Source: Microvelia longipes (taxonomy: Eukaryota > Arthropoda > Insecta > Hemiptera > Veliidae). Taken from it: a stretch of DNA of 64,000 bases. The stretch's first letter is position 1, and each line of letters opens with the position of its first letter. The notes below the pieces were generated by a model. It saw nothing but the letters and a program-made list of their open reading frames with translations, was not told the origin of the DNA and did not search any database. Made by a program: the position numbers and the translations under genes. Location of the stretch: the NCBI GenBank assembly GCA_018340805.1, contig JACMZG010001914.1, positions 18,359,622 through 18,423,621 on the forward strand. The letters run 5' to 3'. Shown here one piece after another: positions 24,821 through 37,640 of the stretch.

Positions 24821-26340
24821 GAGTAGAAAGACTTAATTCTTCCTCACTCTGTTTTTCATTTATTTTATTCTTTTTTTGTAATTTGTGACCAACACAGTTT
24901 ACTTTTTAGATAACCAATAGATTTTCATTATCAAATGGCTCCGATGTAAACCACTAATGTGGTTTAGACTTCACTTAACCACATTCTTCGAAAAAGAGTG
25001 TAAAATAGAGCGTCCCCCTGTAACCTTCCTAAATCTTTTATAGGCGATAAGAACTACTTCCTTCTGCTTTGCCTTAAAAATGTTAAAAAATCAGATTAAT
25101 TAATCAGGTTACTATATGGATAATTTTTAGTAGCTATTAAATATTTGTAAGTAATTAACTAGTTGGGTCGTGTCTTTTCCCAGGTTTCTTCCAATACATC
25201 TCATATAAGCCTTTAATTGCTTTGGATTTACGTAATATCTTTTAAAATTTTTTAAATATACACATGGGTGATCTAGACATATGGTACACTCTCTAATCTT
25301 CTTTAAAAAACAATAAAAAACTAATTTAAAATGGTGTCAAAACTTAATAATTATTAATAAATTACTTTAAATTTTTTTTACAAAACTACGATTCTTTTCT
25401 GTCACAAAAAGAAGAAACAGCAAATAATGTTTTATGTTTATTTTTTTATTTGCTTGACATTCATTTATTTGTATTATATTTTTTATTCTCTGTATTGTAA
25501 ATATAATGTGATTACAACAAATGTAAATATGTCAATTGTAAACAAAAATAAACACATTAACCTTGTTATTTTATTACAAATGAGTTGCGTTACTAAATTT
25601 AAAAAAAAAAACAACAAAAAATGTAAGAGCAAAAATAAAATATGATAAGAACTTCAAATGAACTAATTAAACTTTAATTTTAATGAAGATATTTTCAATG
25701 AAATAAAAAAAAATATTTTAATGGTATCTGGTGAGCTATGGATAACTTAATGTCGAAATAAGGTCAATAAACAGCTTAGAGTCGAAATATGGGACTTCCG
25801 CCGCCTTATTTTGATAAAAAAGGAAATATGAAATTTTAAACTATTTGCCTGAATTTCCTGAGGGTTGACACTGATATAATTTGAATTAGAGCAATTTTTA
25901 TTTTGTGCAATCAAGTCCCTTTTCAAGAATTACTACTTAAAAAAATAAGCGCTTTTGGAAACTTATTTTTCACGCCATTTCTCAGTAAGACAGTATTTTG
26001 GCCATAAAATATAAAAAAATTGTTGGGAACCAAAATTTTAACAGTAGTATTCTTTTTTTTGGTATTTTTCTTTAATTAGATGATATTCAGTCTAGTGTCT
26101 GTATAGCCAGCCTTCTTTTTAGTAAGTACACGCATTTACTTACTAAACAACTCTGTAATTTATTTTCACTTATTTTATTTATTTAAATTGTCAGACTTGA
26201 TAATTTAAATAATTGGAAATTCATTACAGGGCTGCTACAAATTTAATTGTTAAATCACTTATACAGAAATGATAAAACTGAAATGAGTACCATTTGAAAC
26301 CAGTAAAATCCTTGAATAACAATATGTAAAAAGAATTATA
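24821..26340. other. AT-rich DNA, no recognisable feature
   Basis: No repeat unit, RNA gene or convincing coding region was seen. Confidence 0.45.
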
Positions 26341-26344
26341 TGAA

Positions 26345-26735
26345 TAGTTCATTTTGCTCTACGTTTAGATAATAAAAGAAGAGAATTCAATTTAATCTGT
26401 GTTTAGTTTTGGGAAAATGAGTCATAGAATATTTATGATCTACTTTATATTGAAGCATTTTAGGATGAATATTATTTACTGTAATCCATGGTTAGATATC
26501 TAAAGATGAGTATTATTCACTCTGCTCTATATGTTTAGATATTTTAAAGATGAGTATTATTAGGTATCTAAATATGAATATTTTTCACATTACTTCTAGT
26601 TACATGTCAAGAGATAAGATTCAGTTTGCTCCATATTTAGATATCTAAATATGAATATTTTTCACATTACTTCAAGTAAGATGTCTGGAGATGAGATTCA
26701 GTATACTCTATATTTAGATATCTAGAAACACAAAA
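26345..26735. repeat. 77-bp tandem repeat, about 4 to 5 units, diverged
   Basis: The word TATCTAAATATGAATATTTT occurs at 26565 and 26642 and its start recurs at 26719, giving a 77-bp step. Older units with TATCTAAAGATGAGTATTAT precede them from 26497, and traces (TTTGCTCTACGTTTAGAT) reach back to 26353. Each unit also has TTTGCTCTATATTTAGATAT or similar. Confidence 0.85.
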
Positions 26736-27072
26736 GAAAATGATTATTAAATTAAATTTAAGTATACTCTTAATCTTTCCTCCATAGAAAGGTTTTAATT
26801 TTTTATTTATATTTGAAGGAAAGATACTGTTGTGTAAATATTTGTAATTTTGGAAATAAAGATCAATTTTGTAAAGTATCTTTTAATTGATAAGTATTGA
26901 GTAATTATTAAGTATTATTATTATCATTATTGAAAAGTTATTATTACAAAAAAATGAAAAAAGACATTCCTATTAAAATTGTAAATAAAAGACAAAAGAA
27001 TGCTCAAAGTATTAAATGATTTATTCTGCATTTTTTATTTCTTTTAACCTATCATCTAACTGGAAAAATTGA

Positions 27073-27150
27073 AGTTATACTACCAGAAAGCACACTACTA
27101 GTTATACTACCTGGAAGCACACTTATACTACCAGAAAATACGCACCCAAT
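27073..27150. repeat. Short tandem repeat, unit 21 to 27 bp, 3 units
   Basis: TTATACTACC starts at 27075, 27102 and 27123, each followed by AGAAAGCACAC, TGGAAGCACAC or AGAAAATACGC. Confidence 0.88.
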
Positions 27151-28025
27151 CTACTTTTTTATACCAGGTTTGATCCCGTGTTGCAATCTGATATTTTTAA
27201 GTTACATGCATCGAAGATTTGGATATGATCAGTTGACAGCCCGCTAAAAATCAGAGAAGGAAGCTACTGCATTGGTAAATGCTAGTTTCTTCTGGAATTC
27301 AAGAAAATTACTTGAAATTTAGTAAGACCTCTTCTTATGATATTAGCATCGAGAGATTATTCCTATGTTATCTACAAAGGAATAAGTCTTGCTCAAACTT
27401 GAGTAAAGCATTTTAATACCTCTCTATTATAAGAACTGTGATTATGAGGTTCCTATCTGTTTGTGCCATTTTAAATTATCAGCTTGTTACACAGCTGCTA
27501 CTTTGAGCCCATGACAGCTGATTCTATAGCACTTATCTTTTAGCCTCAAAAGGATAAACTAGCTTCCCTCTTTTTTGTATTTACATTTAAATATGGACAC
27601 TTCACGCGGCAAAGTAAACCAAAATGTCCTAGCAATAACAACACACGATGTCGTATTTACGGGAAGCTACTTTGAGGATCTCTGATGTTGATAAACCCAG
27701 GTTCCTTTAATGTAAGAGATAATTAGCGAGTACTTGGCTTTGTACAGATTCCGACCGCAACCTTAGCTTTTTTCCTGATGGATTTTGTATGCAGAATTTG
27801 AATTTATCTTATAAAAATCGTAAAAAACCTCATGCTGGTATTGATCTAATAAATCTATCTTAACATGGGTAAATCTTCACAGTGTGTAATAGCTCAAATT
27901 ATTGCACTACGCGAATCCATACTTTTTTTTAGGTTACAGATTTAATTGAAGCCTAACTCTGATCTATGAAGATCATAATTTGTGACCAAATTACACAAAC
28001 ACAAGTTCAGAACAAACAATATATT
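27151..28025. other. Gene-free region of more balanced composition
   Basis: Base composition is less AT-rich than the flanks, as in decayed transposon sequence, but no motif or repeat boundary could be defined. Confidence 0.35.
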
Positions 28026-28029
28026 TTTC

Positions 28030-28802
28030 ATTCGATACTACCGAGTTTTGCAAAACAACCAGATGCTATATTACATTTGGGAACTGTACCATCATTCGAA
28101 ATTCGTCATTATTGATGACTGGACATAATGTTGTGTCCCATTTTGTTTTCTTATGAGTTCAGGCGCCAATAGAGCTTGAACAACATACCCATTGGTCTAC
28201 TCATTCACTTAAAATTCCGAAGAACATAAAGTGAAGTATTTACCAGAGACGAGAGGTGCTTTCTTACAGCCATTATGCTTTGCAAGCAAAACATATCATT
28301 CTACGTAATCATTACTTCTCTTAAGTTTGGCCAGTCTTCTTTCTTCTTGACTGGGACGCGATGAGGAGGGTGGAAACAGGACGAGACTATACTCCAGAGA
28401 AGTGGTTACTTGAGTTTATAGTGGTGTGTAGTGTAGAGGGTGCACTCATCTTTTGTGGTCACAAAATTGTGCCGATCAGAAAATAAGGTTTTAAAAGACG
28501 TCATAAATAGGGTAAGGGCTGACATGTTACAGAATGTTTAGTTTTAAGAGTCCAAGTATCATATGAGAGTTATAAATAAGTCAATAAGTATTTAAAAAAA
28601 CGGTTTGTTTACCTAATAAACCAGTCAGGGTTTGTTCTGTAAGAAAAAAATAATGCAGTCTTTTCAAATGGTGTGCGAACATGTGGTTCGCATTTAGAAA
28701 ATGGTAAGGGCTTTAGGTATTTGGGACAAAAAGAAAAGGGACTAAAAAGAAAGATGGGCAAATGTGTGGTTTCTTAAATTTATACATACATGTATGTATA
28801 TA

Positions 28803-28881
<79 letters not shown>

Positions 28882-29385
28882 ATAATATAATTATAATTTA
28901 TTAAAAACCAAATATAGAAATTAAAATGAACTCTAAAAAAAATTTGTTCAAAATTAAAAATAGAATAAACATTATTGTAATTAATGAAACGTTAGCTACT
29001 GGAAAAAAATTAAAACTTAAGGCAAGGTTTATGATTTTGTTTGGCATAAGTTTAATGGTGTAACGGCATACGTCGTGATGGTAATGCGGGAGGTAGGGAA
29101 TGTTCGATGTCCACATAGTCGGGTGGATTTTGGCTATCACTATGAATATGTGAATATGGTGCTATGTTACTGGGGGGTTTTTTTTATTAAATTTATATGT
29201 TCTTCGAAAGTTTAAGTGAAGGGAGAGTCAGTTCAGGCTCTGATGAGTGAAACGTTCGTAACATAACGGACTAGGACATGACATGTTGAGCCATCAATGA
29301 CGACGAATGTCGACTCATGGAACAGTTCCCAGATGTAATATAGCTTTTGTTTGTTGCATTTCCAAGATATCGTTCACACAACTAT
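28030..29385. mobile_element. Large inverted-repeat element, arms about 150 to 190 bp
   Basis: The left arm around 28030..28220 (GCTATATTACATTTGGGAAC, then CATTCGAAATTCGTC) is matched by the reverse complement of 29190..29385 (GCTATATTACATCTGGGAAC, then GAGTCGACATTCGTCG). Both arms continue inward to CACTTAAA.TTCCGAAGAACAT-type sequence. Mismatches are moderately frequent. The 970-bp interior holds a TA microsatellite (28805..28873) and no coding remnant I recognise. A non-autonomous DNA transposon with long terminal inverted repeats is the simplest reading. Confidence 0.78.
28805..28873. repeat. (TA)n microsatellite, about 34 units
   Basis: A pure TA run, within the interior of the inverted-repeat element at 28030..29385. 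Confidence 0.97.
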
Positions 29386-29389
29386 ATTA

Positions 29390-30170
29390 TGTCAAATAAT
29401 ATAGTATCTAGACACAATTATGTTTTATTGGATTAACAATTAAATGAAATAACTTACTTACTTACTCTTCAACTGCTAAAAAGTCAACTTCAGAGCTGTT
29501 TGTGAACTTCATCATAACAAAACTCTTAAAGATGACTATATAACTGTTAAAACCGTGGTCAGTTATTTTATTTAGTTGTAACTATTAGCGTATATTGCGG
29601 TTAGACGCGTACACAAAATACTATTTGTTCTAAATTTATGTTATAATTTATAGTGAATAATTAATGGAAATAGCATAATTTTATCACGATCCGTTAAATA
29701 AACTTGAATCATCCTTATCAATCCTGAAAAATCCATGTAAACGGGAGATCAATCAAACTACACTCCAATTAAGTTAAGGTTGAATCCGAATACAATCCCT
29801 GTTATCATGTACGAGTTGACACCCATATTTATGATTATTGAATGCTGAAAAAAACAAATTTTCCTGAATTAATTTAATAATAATTCTTAATTAATTTAAA
29901 ATAATTTAAATTCAAGTGATTTGCTTAAAAACATTAATTGTATTCTGGATATTATTTAATTTTACTAAAATAGAAATATTGGTTGGTGGTTCTGACAAAG
30001 TTTGTGTTGTTATTTTTATCCTCCCCTGAGTACAAGACACGAAAATATAAATTAATTAAAAATATAAAATATCTCACGTTAGGATAAAGGTATGGAGTTA
30101 AATGGGTTTATTGTTGTAGGCAAAGCTTCTGCGCTTATTTGATTCGTTTCAATATTTCTGAAAACAACAA
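29390..30170. other. AT-rich DNA, no recognisable feature
   Basis: No gene or repeat structure was seen apart from a short ACTT repeat near 29450. Confidence 0.45.
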
Positions 30171-30175
30171 AATAT

Positions 30176-30464
30176 GATAAATAATGAAAGAAAAGAAGTC
30201 TCTCCACAAAATAATATTTTATTGGCAAAGCACTTTCAACCTACCTAGAGGCCCTCACAATTCCAAACCGTTGAAATGTAAAGAAGAAGAGAAATGAGTC
30301 TGTTTTTCTATGACTCTCATATCTAATAGAAAAACATAGACTCACTTCTCTTCTTTTTTACATCTCAGCGGTTTTGCACTGATGAGGGCCTCTAGTTAGG
30401 TTGAAAGCGCTTTGCCAATAAAGTTTTATTTTGTGGAGAGACTTCTTTTCTTTTATTATTTATA
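30176..30464. mobile_element. Foldback element FB2, arms about 135 bp
   Basis: The left arm (GAAAAGAAGTCTCTCCACAA, TTTATTGGCAAAGC, CTTTCAACCTA, TAGAGGCCCTCA) pairs with the right arm ending at 30464. The turn is near 30330, and the stem continues into the AT-rich edge ATAAATAAT on both sides. The outer part is the same as in FB1 (24327..24616); the stem-inner part (about 30270..30370) is different, yet self-complementary within this copy. Confidence 0.93.
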
Positions 30465-30779
30465 ATGGACTCCATTCATGCTCACTCTAAGGATATAAAA
30501 TATGATCAGGTAGTACTTCTTGTAGTATTACTTTGGATGTAAGCGGCACAGGTAAGAACGACCTGAAATATAGAATAGAATATATAGAAGTTTTTCAGAA
30601 TAAAGAAGCATAAAACAATGACTGTCATCTTCCATCTTTTAATGATTCAGAAGTTCTAAAATGTTAAGTCAGAAGTTCTTAATACATCACTTAATCTATT
30701 TTTTCTCCTTAATATCGCTTGTCTTTCTTAATTTTGTTACACAAGGTAGTTTCATTGTGTATCGTAGAATGAAACTATG

Positions 30780-31650
30780 ATACTAACTTAGCTTAGCTCT
30801 TTAAGTGAGCTAAACTCTTTACTAAAGAATTTATTAAATCTCAGTTTTGCTCTCTACTCGAATAAGCTCTCTTTGTAAATAGTCTTTAGAAATTATCTCA
30901 CGTAGGCCCTTAATTTAAGCTGATCCATTTCAACCAAAAAAAATTTTGTTTAATAAGTCTCAGTTTTGCTTTCAGCTTGATCAAGCTCTCTTTGTAAATA
31001 GTTTGAAGAAAAGATCTGATATATAAATCCTTAATTTGAGCTAATTTATTTCAACTAGTCTGATATGTCTGAGCTATTTTTTAATAAATCAGCTTTGCTT
31101 TCAGCTTGATCAAGCTTTCTTTGTAAATAGTTTAAAGAAACGATCTGATGTGCCAACCCGTAATTTGTGCTAACCCATATCAGTTGGTTTGATATGTCTG
31201 ATCTAGCTTATATACAAATTTGTTTAATAAGTCTCAGTTTTGATTTAAGCTTGATCAAGCTTTCTTTTTAAATAGTTTAAAGAAACGATCCCATGTGTGA
31301 ACCCGTAATTTAAGCTAACTCATATTAGTTGGTCCGATATGTCTGAGCTTAAGAGCTTGTGTACAAAAAATATAATTCGCAGTTCTTCTCTTAACTCGAA
31401 CAAGCTATCTTTGTAAAAAGTTTAACGTTATGATCTCATGTAAGCTCCCTATTTTAGCTTAGATGTCTTCCTATATAACTTGATAAAATGCTGTTAGGTA
31501 AACTCTTATTTATGCTAAGCTTAGTTTCTTAAGCATTTAATAAATCTCTAAACACTCTCAACTTGAACTAACTTCCTTGTTCTGTAAATACCTTGACGAA
31601 TTCGCCTATGATGCTCTCAGGTAAGCTTTCGATATTAGCTATACTTTCTT
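30780..31650. repeat. Degenerate tandem array, unit about 120 to 165 bp, 6 units
   Basis: TCTCAGTTTTGCT or a variant occurs near 30839, 30958, 31087, 31232, 31376 and 31545. Each is followed about 20 bp later by CTTGATCAAGCTTTCTTTG and TAAATAGTTTAAAGAAACGA. The middle four units are the most alike; the ends are strongly decayed. The words AGCTTGATCAAGCT and AAGCTTAG make small palindromes inside the unit. Confidence 0.88.
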
Positions 31651-31659
31651 TCTAAAGAG

Positions 31660-33560
31660 TTTAGTCCATTTTAATGCATTTTATATTAAATCCTAATATG
31701 TCCAGGGCTTTTACCTATATCCAATCAATAAAAAGTATAATAATTTGATATAAACTTCTTTAAAGTTCATACTTGACTATTATATTAAAACATCCGATAC
31801 TTTTCAAAAGGAATTTACTTAGATCCACTCTAATTAAAAAGGTTTATTCAATGGAAGCATTATTAAAAGTATCTTATAAATAATTTATTTAAAAAAATAT
31901 TATAATAAATATTACAAAGGGACAAAAAAAAAAAAGAAAAAACCTAACCAATCTTAAATCACATAATATAGAGAGGTTAATTTACTGCTCCTATCAGAAA
32001 GCCTATTTAAAATTATATATGTTCAAAGACTTTCTAGAAAACAAAAAGTAAATTTAAAAAAATTACTCTAAATTCATAAATTAATTAAAATAAATTTGCT
32101 ACATATATATTACTATATGATACATTACCTGGTATATTGTTTCTATTGCCGGACGTATATATTATATAAGTATAATCTTAAAATTAATTTTTTATTAAAA
32201 CTTTATTTGGAAGTAATCTTTTTATTTAACAATCAATTTAATTTCCATGCTCTTTATGTATATGTCCATCAATAATAAGCAAAAAAATGCGTTTTTTAAA
32301 AACTTTTCTGATTTCTATAATTAGCTATTTAACTGATACATTTTTAAATTTAAAAATCGCTGAAGTCATTTAAGAATTTTGTATTATTATTGTAAATAGA
32401 CTTGACAAAAATGATGAAACTTAATTATTTACTTTATTTTTACAGAACGCCTGTAATATTGTTGTATATGTCGCCATATAATAAGTACAGTAACACAAAA
32501 ATTATGTTCTAATTAACTCGTTAGTAAATTTGCTTTTCAATTGTCAATTTTTCACTATGATTTAACCTAAAGTCATTTCAGTGGTTATGTTGTTACACAA
32601 CACATATAAAAAGGTTAGATAGTTTGTAAATTTTTTATTAAACTCATTAAAAATTTCTGTATATATGTCAATTAATAATGAGAAAGATCGTTGACTTTTT
32701 TCTACCAAATTGTTGATTTATTATCTTATTGATTTTTCATTTTTAACTTAAAATTAGCCAAAGTTATTTTACTTTAATAACACATAAAAGTTTTAATTTG
32801 GAAGAAAGTTTATAGTTAAAACTTTGTAAGAGCGTCATTTATTCATTAATTTTTTAAGTTTAGGGTCTGTGAAGTTTATATATTTTTTTTAAACTTTTTT
32901 CCTTAATTTATTATCATTATTTTAAGTTGTTACTTGTTTTTATTTTATAATATATGTCATTGTTTTATTTGCAGACAAAGGGGTTGTTGCGTTATTTCTA
33001 TGAGAAATTAATTATTGTTTAAGTTTTTGGTTTTATTACTGATGAAATAATTTTAAAGTTACTATTCAAGATTTTTTTTAAATGATTAACCCTAAAATAA
33101 TGACATTGGTATTTGAAATTATGAATTGTTAGGTTTTTACGTGATGACGCACAACCCTTATAATTTTTGAGTTTTTAATCAGAATCAAAAATTCAGGTAA
33201 AAATCTTTAAAAAAGTTATTTGATTTATTGATTTCTTATGTTTTTTTTAATAATAGTTTTTAATAACAACGTTTGCTGTTACAATACGTTACTCAGATAG
33301 TGAAATAAACTACATTATTCTTATGCTATGAGTCTGTGATTGCGGCTCTTACGTAGAGTTATAATACCGCGCAAGACCATTCTACATGTGGATTAGATTG
33401 TTCACTATTTTAATTACTTGAAAATAAGGCAAAGTCATCAGGACATTAAGCATGAGTTATTAGGTGTTCTATTTAACGAATTTCTAAAGGGACAAAGATC
33501 TTATGAGGAAGGTTAAGGTCTTAGAGGAGAGTGTAGGTGGTTTTTCTGAAACAGAGCACC
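31660..33560. other. Very AT-rich DNA, no recognisable feature
   Basis: Nothing was recognised on either strand. Confidence 0.45.
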
Positions 33561-33562
33561 CG

Positions 33563-33753
<191 letters not shown>

Positions 33754-35015
33754 ATTTATATTTGCGCGATTCACTTTAAGGTATCGAAAATCGAGATTAA
33801 CCTTTAAGGTAAACTGTTTAAAAGTGTCTGATTGGCCTAAAAAATAGTAGACATATACTGCTATGTAAGGTAAAACACACGAACAAAGATAAATTTAACT
33901 ATAAGTATTAGTTACGATGTTATCGTTTAAAAGATATAATTTTAATAACGATATAAAAACGCCATTTTATATTAGCAATGTGAAATTATATCGTTTTTAT
34001 TAACGATATAATTTTATAACGGTATTTGACAAATAAAATTAGAAATTCGCTGATATCGTGGCTAATAAAAGCTTCCTATCTTATGACTAACTGGTACAGC
34101 ACAACAGCCTTGTGGTTTGTTTCTTTGTGGCCACATCGGGTCGATCTTATCGGGCAGTCGGAGGGAGTCACGGTGGCCGCAAAGCAATCTCGGTGCCAAA
34201 CATGAGTCTGAATGCCTCTTTTTGGTTGTCAAGATAGGTGCACTGCGACTAAGTTTTTTGTATCAATGATTCTTTCTTTGAATGATTCTTTTAATTTTTG
34301 CCTTCAACAAGGATAGCTAATTTCACCAAAATCGATAAAAACTAAATGACTTCACTAGCGAGGAAAACTGACTTTTCACCATTTGCGAAAAAATGCATAA
34401 CTGTCGCTACCGATAAACCGCATTTACATTAACTTTAAACAGTTTAGCCAACCCTTGTGACACCTGCCCCTGTCAGCTAATTCGAACTCCCACGTTATTT
34501 TATTACTCATGTATTTTATTTTTTTCGTTTTATACTTGTACTTTATTTTACACAATAAATCTATAAAATTATATCACAATAGAAAGGGTTTTTTAGAAAG
34601 AAACTAACTTTTTACACTTTTATAGTAACTAAAATACTACATAACTCGTTCTGCAGATTAAAGAGATAAATCCCTCCGGGATAGATTCACAAGATGAAAA
34701 AAACCATTCATTGGTGTTGTTTTTTTAACAGAAAAACACATGTCAGGCTGTATGAGGAAACACTGTAATGTCAGGATTACAACACGGTATTAGTGGGGAG
34801 GGGGGTTAAAAAACCGAGAGAGCCCTTGTGAAATTCGGAGAGGGCTACTCAACCCTGTATTCCCTTTGTACCGCGGTAAAGGTGTGATTTTTAGTGGATT
34901 TTTTTTTGCAAGATTTGGACTTTTTTGTTTTTGGTAAAAATAATACACGTTTTTTTATTTTAATTTTTTATTATAAAGATTAAAGAAAGTTTTAAATTTG
35001 TTTTTTAACCCAAGT
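33754..35015. other. Gene-free DNA with traces of dispersed repeats
   Basis: The words around 34048..34068 (AAATTCGCTGATATCGTGGC) recur near 45184..45204, where they follow an R2 copy. Part of this stretch may therefore be an old R2-associated segment. A GC-richer patch lies at 34110..34210. No coding content was recognised. Confidence 0.35.
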
Positions 35016-35029
35016 GAGTGTGTTGAACG

Positions 35030-35215
35030 CATTAGGGAAACTTACTGACCCCATGAATGTTTTAGGAAATATTAAGTAGAGCCAAACTTATCCATAAACG
35101 TTTTAGGAAAGAGAGAAATACATTCAAACTTACCTACCTCATAAACGTTTTAGTAAATAGAGAAATAAATGCAAACTAACCGATTCCATAAACAGTTTAG
35201 GAAAAAGAGAAGAGG
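35030..35215. repeat. 46-bp tandem repeat, about 4 units
   Basis: CGTTTTAGGAAA or variants lie at about 35059, 35100, 35146 and 35193. They are separated by AGAGAAATACATGCAAACTT-like and CCATAAA sequences. Confidence 0.85.
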
Positions 35216-35389
35216 CACACTACCTTCTCAGTGGATTATAGCGTAAGGCGCAAATGCCACGTTGTTTATTAATCCATTTTATATAATAGGTAAAACACTA
35301 TATACAATGAAAAACTTACTTTTATAATTAAACTTAAAACTTACTTACTTTTTTATAATTAAAACTACTTTGACATGAAAAACTACTTT

Positions 35390-35660
35390 TCATGATTTAT
35401 ACCGTAGATATAGGAAAAGTATTGTGATTGCGAAAAAATCGGTAACGGAATTTTCCGTTTCAGGTGTTTTTAAGGCCTCCTGAGTGGTTTTCACAAAATT
35501 GTCTGTCTGTGGGTGTGTGTGTGTCTGTTATCACGTAGCTCCTAGTGTATTTATGCTAGAGAGTTAAAACTTTGTACAAAAATCAGTCTATAGACGTAGT
35601 TGTGCTATCCGCAAAATATTTTTTTCATGATGACATTAACTCACAATTACTACACTACAC
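35390..35660 (+). mobile_element. R1 repeat, 5' fragment (copy B)
   Basis: It starts at the family's terminal hairpin region (ATTTATACCGTAGATATAGG), then shows CCGTTTCAGGTGTTTTTAAG, GCCTCCTGAGTGGTTTT, TTGTCTGTCTGTG and CTCCTAGTGTATTTATGC. It breaks off near ATGATGACATTAACTCACAA; a small ACTCACAATTAC direct repeat lies just beyond (35640..35700). The middle and 5S-like parts are absent. Confidence 0.85.
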
Positions 35661-36020
35661 ATTACTCACATTACATTAACTCACAATTACCTACTACTTA
35701 CTGTTTTGACAGCTAAGAGGCTTTATTTAATATATAGTACATAAACGGCACCCCTATATTTTTAATTAATCAAGAATTAATTATGAATGTTTCAATTTTG
35801 ATTTTACGAAATGCCCTGGTGTTGTGTATGAAATAAAAATATTTGAAGAACTTATTAAAATATTTAATTTAAATTGGAGGTTTGTAAAATTGTAATGCCT
35901 TATATAGAGGTCATTAACCAGTGTATTATAAGGGGGTCTACAAGCTGTACCTCTACACCATACCTCTGGTTCCTTTGACTGGTTACAAGTTTTCAACGCT
36001 TAGTTAATGACTTAACTTTG

Positions 36021-36021
<1 letters not shown>

Positions 36022-36080
<59 letters not shown>
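36022..36080. repeat. (TA)n microsatellite
   Basis: A TA run with one interruption. Confidence 0.96.
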
Positions 36081-36081
<1 letters not shown>

Positions 36082-36172
36082 CCTAAGTTGCTATAGAAGA
36101 AAAACAATATCACGAAGTAAATAAAATGTCAGCATTAGTGTTAATTTTATTGTTTGACATATATTTTATGGT

Positions 36173-36175
<3 letters not shown>

Positions 36176-36224
<49 letters not shown>
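36176..36224. repeat. (TA)n microsatellite
   Basis: A pure TA run. Confidence 0.96.
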
Positions 36225-36225
<1 letters not shown>

Positions 36226-36394
36226 GTTGGAATACGTGTTTTGTTAACATAAAGTTATATTTATGTCAAACGATAAAATTGTATTCAATACTCATATATA
36301 AAAACTTTGTTTATGTGTTTACTGTACGTAGTATATACGAATTTAATTTCAGGCAAATTCTATAACTTTTGAGATAAGGATTTTAGACTTAACG

Positions 36395-36540
36395 GTCATA
36401 CACATTTCATAAACATTTTGGTTTAGGACAAAACTAAGGTAGATTTTTATACCAAGTTTCATTAAAATTTGAAAAAGCGTTTGAAAGTTAGTGTGTTTCA
36501 TGGAAACTTCTAGAAACAAAATTTCGTACATAATATACAT
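36395..36540 (-). mobile_element. R2 repeat copy beside a TA/TACA tract
   Basis: Read on the minus strand it gives ATGTACGAAATTTTG, the stem-forming TGTTTCTAGAAGTTTCCATG, AAACACACTAACTTTC, then TGAAACTTGGTATAAAAATC. This follows the R2 copy at 44825..45000. The microsatellite-like TATACATACATG lies immediately upstream (36530..36552). Confidence 0.75.
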
Positions 36541-36552
36541 GTATGTATATAC

Positions 36553-37340
36553 AACATGACTTCTCCCTTACAAATATAGTATCCGCCCCTCCCTCGATGA
36601 CCCGAACCTCATAAGCCCATTTTTCTAAAAATGAGCAAATTCTAAAAATTTGTTTTAAGAACAGTGATGTGTTTTATTAATTTTATATTTATAAGTTTTT
36701 TAGGTGCAACTCTACCTAAAAAAACTTAAAATTCTTAATACCGCAGTCTCTAACCTTTTAATGTATTAATTTTATTCTTAAAACTGCATTCGGTATTCAT
36801 ATACTGTAGTTGAATTGAAACCTGTTTATTAAATTTTATATTAAAGTTAAAAATTAATTAATTTAATTAAAAGTTAAAAAAAAGTTTATTTTGATGTCTA
36901 AATATTTTATTTTTTAGGAAAGTTCTTGTATTTAAATATTTCGCTATTGTAAAATACCTATTGATATTAGTAAATCATTTGATACAAAAAGATATCGATC
37001 CAGTGAAATATCTTTTGGAACCTCAATTAACAACAAACTGCATGTCATCGAAAGAATTTACTTTAACCTTTTGGCGACAGGTATCATATTTATTATATTA
37101 GTGAACAACATTTTTGTGACTATTCTTATGCTATCATATTTATTTTTATTAGTATTAGTTGATTATTTGTCCTAGAATTTTGTTCTGTTTTCCTTTTCTC
37201 CATTCACATTTGTCTTATTTCAATGCTTCCTCTTTCCTATTATAGATGATAGTATGCAATTTACTTACTTAGCAACATTAGCGCAGTCCCTAATTATAAA
37301 TGCAAGATTTTTATTTTCTATTATAATAGGTGTTAACTTC
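36553..37340. other. AT-rich DNA, no recognisable feature
   Basis: Nothing was recognised. Confidence 0.4.
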
Positions 37341-37349
37341 TTTACCTCA

Positions 37350-37640
37350 TTTGTACCTATATAGTGCAAAGTATTGTGTTTGCAAATTTCCGAAACCGGA
37401 ATTACACCAGAATACGTTGTTTTTAGGATTTTCCATGTAATTTTTACAAATTTGTCTGTTGGTGTGTGTGCGTAAGTCTGTGAGCCTGTTATCATCGTAG
37501 CTCCTGGGTATGTATGCCAGAGAGATGAAACTTGCTACTAAAATTATTCTTTAGGTTTAGTTGTGCTATCCGGAAAATACTTGTTATATGACGTCATGAA
37601 CCGGAAATAATGACTATCGAAAAGTTCATAGAACGAGGAA
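37350..37640 (+). mobile_element. R1 repeat, 5' fragment (copy C)
   Basis: Landmarks in family order are AAACCGGAATTACACC, TTTGTCTGTTGG with a TGTG stretch, CTCCTGGGTATGTATGCCAG, TTAGTTGTGCTATCCGGAAA and TATGACGTCATGAACC. Similarity ends near 37640, so the 5S-like portion is missing. Confidence 0.82.

Noticed and set aside
27163..27195. tRNA-like box B (GGTTTGATCCC)
   Set aside because: No A box, tail or second copy supports it.
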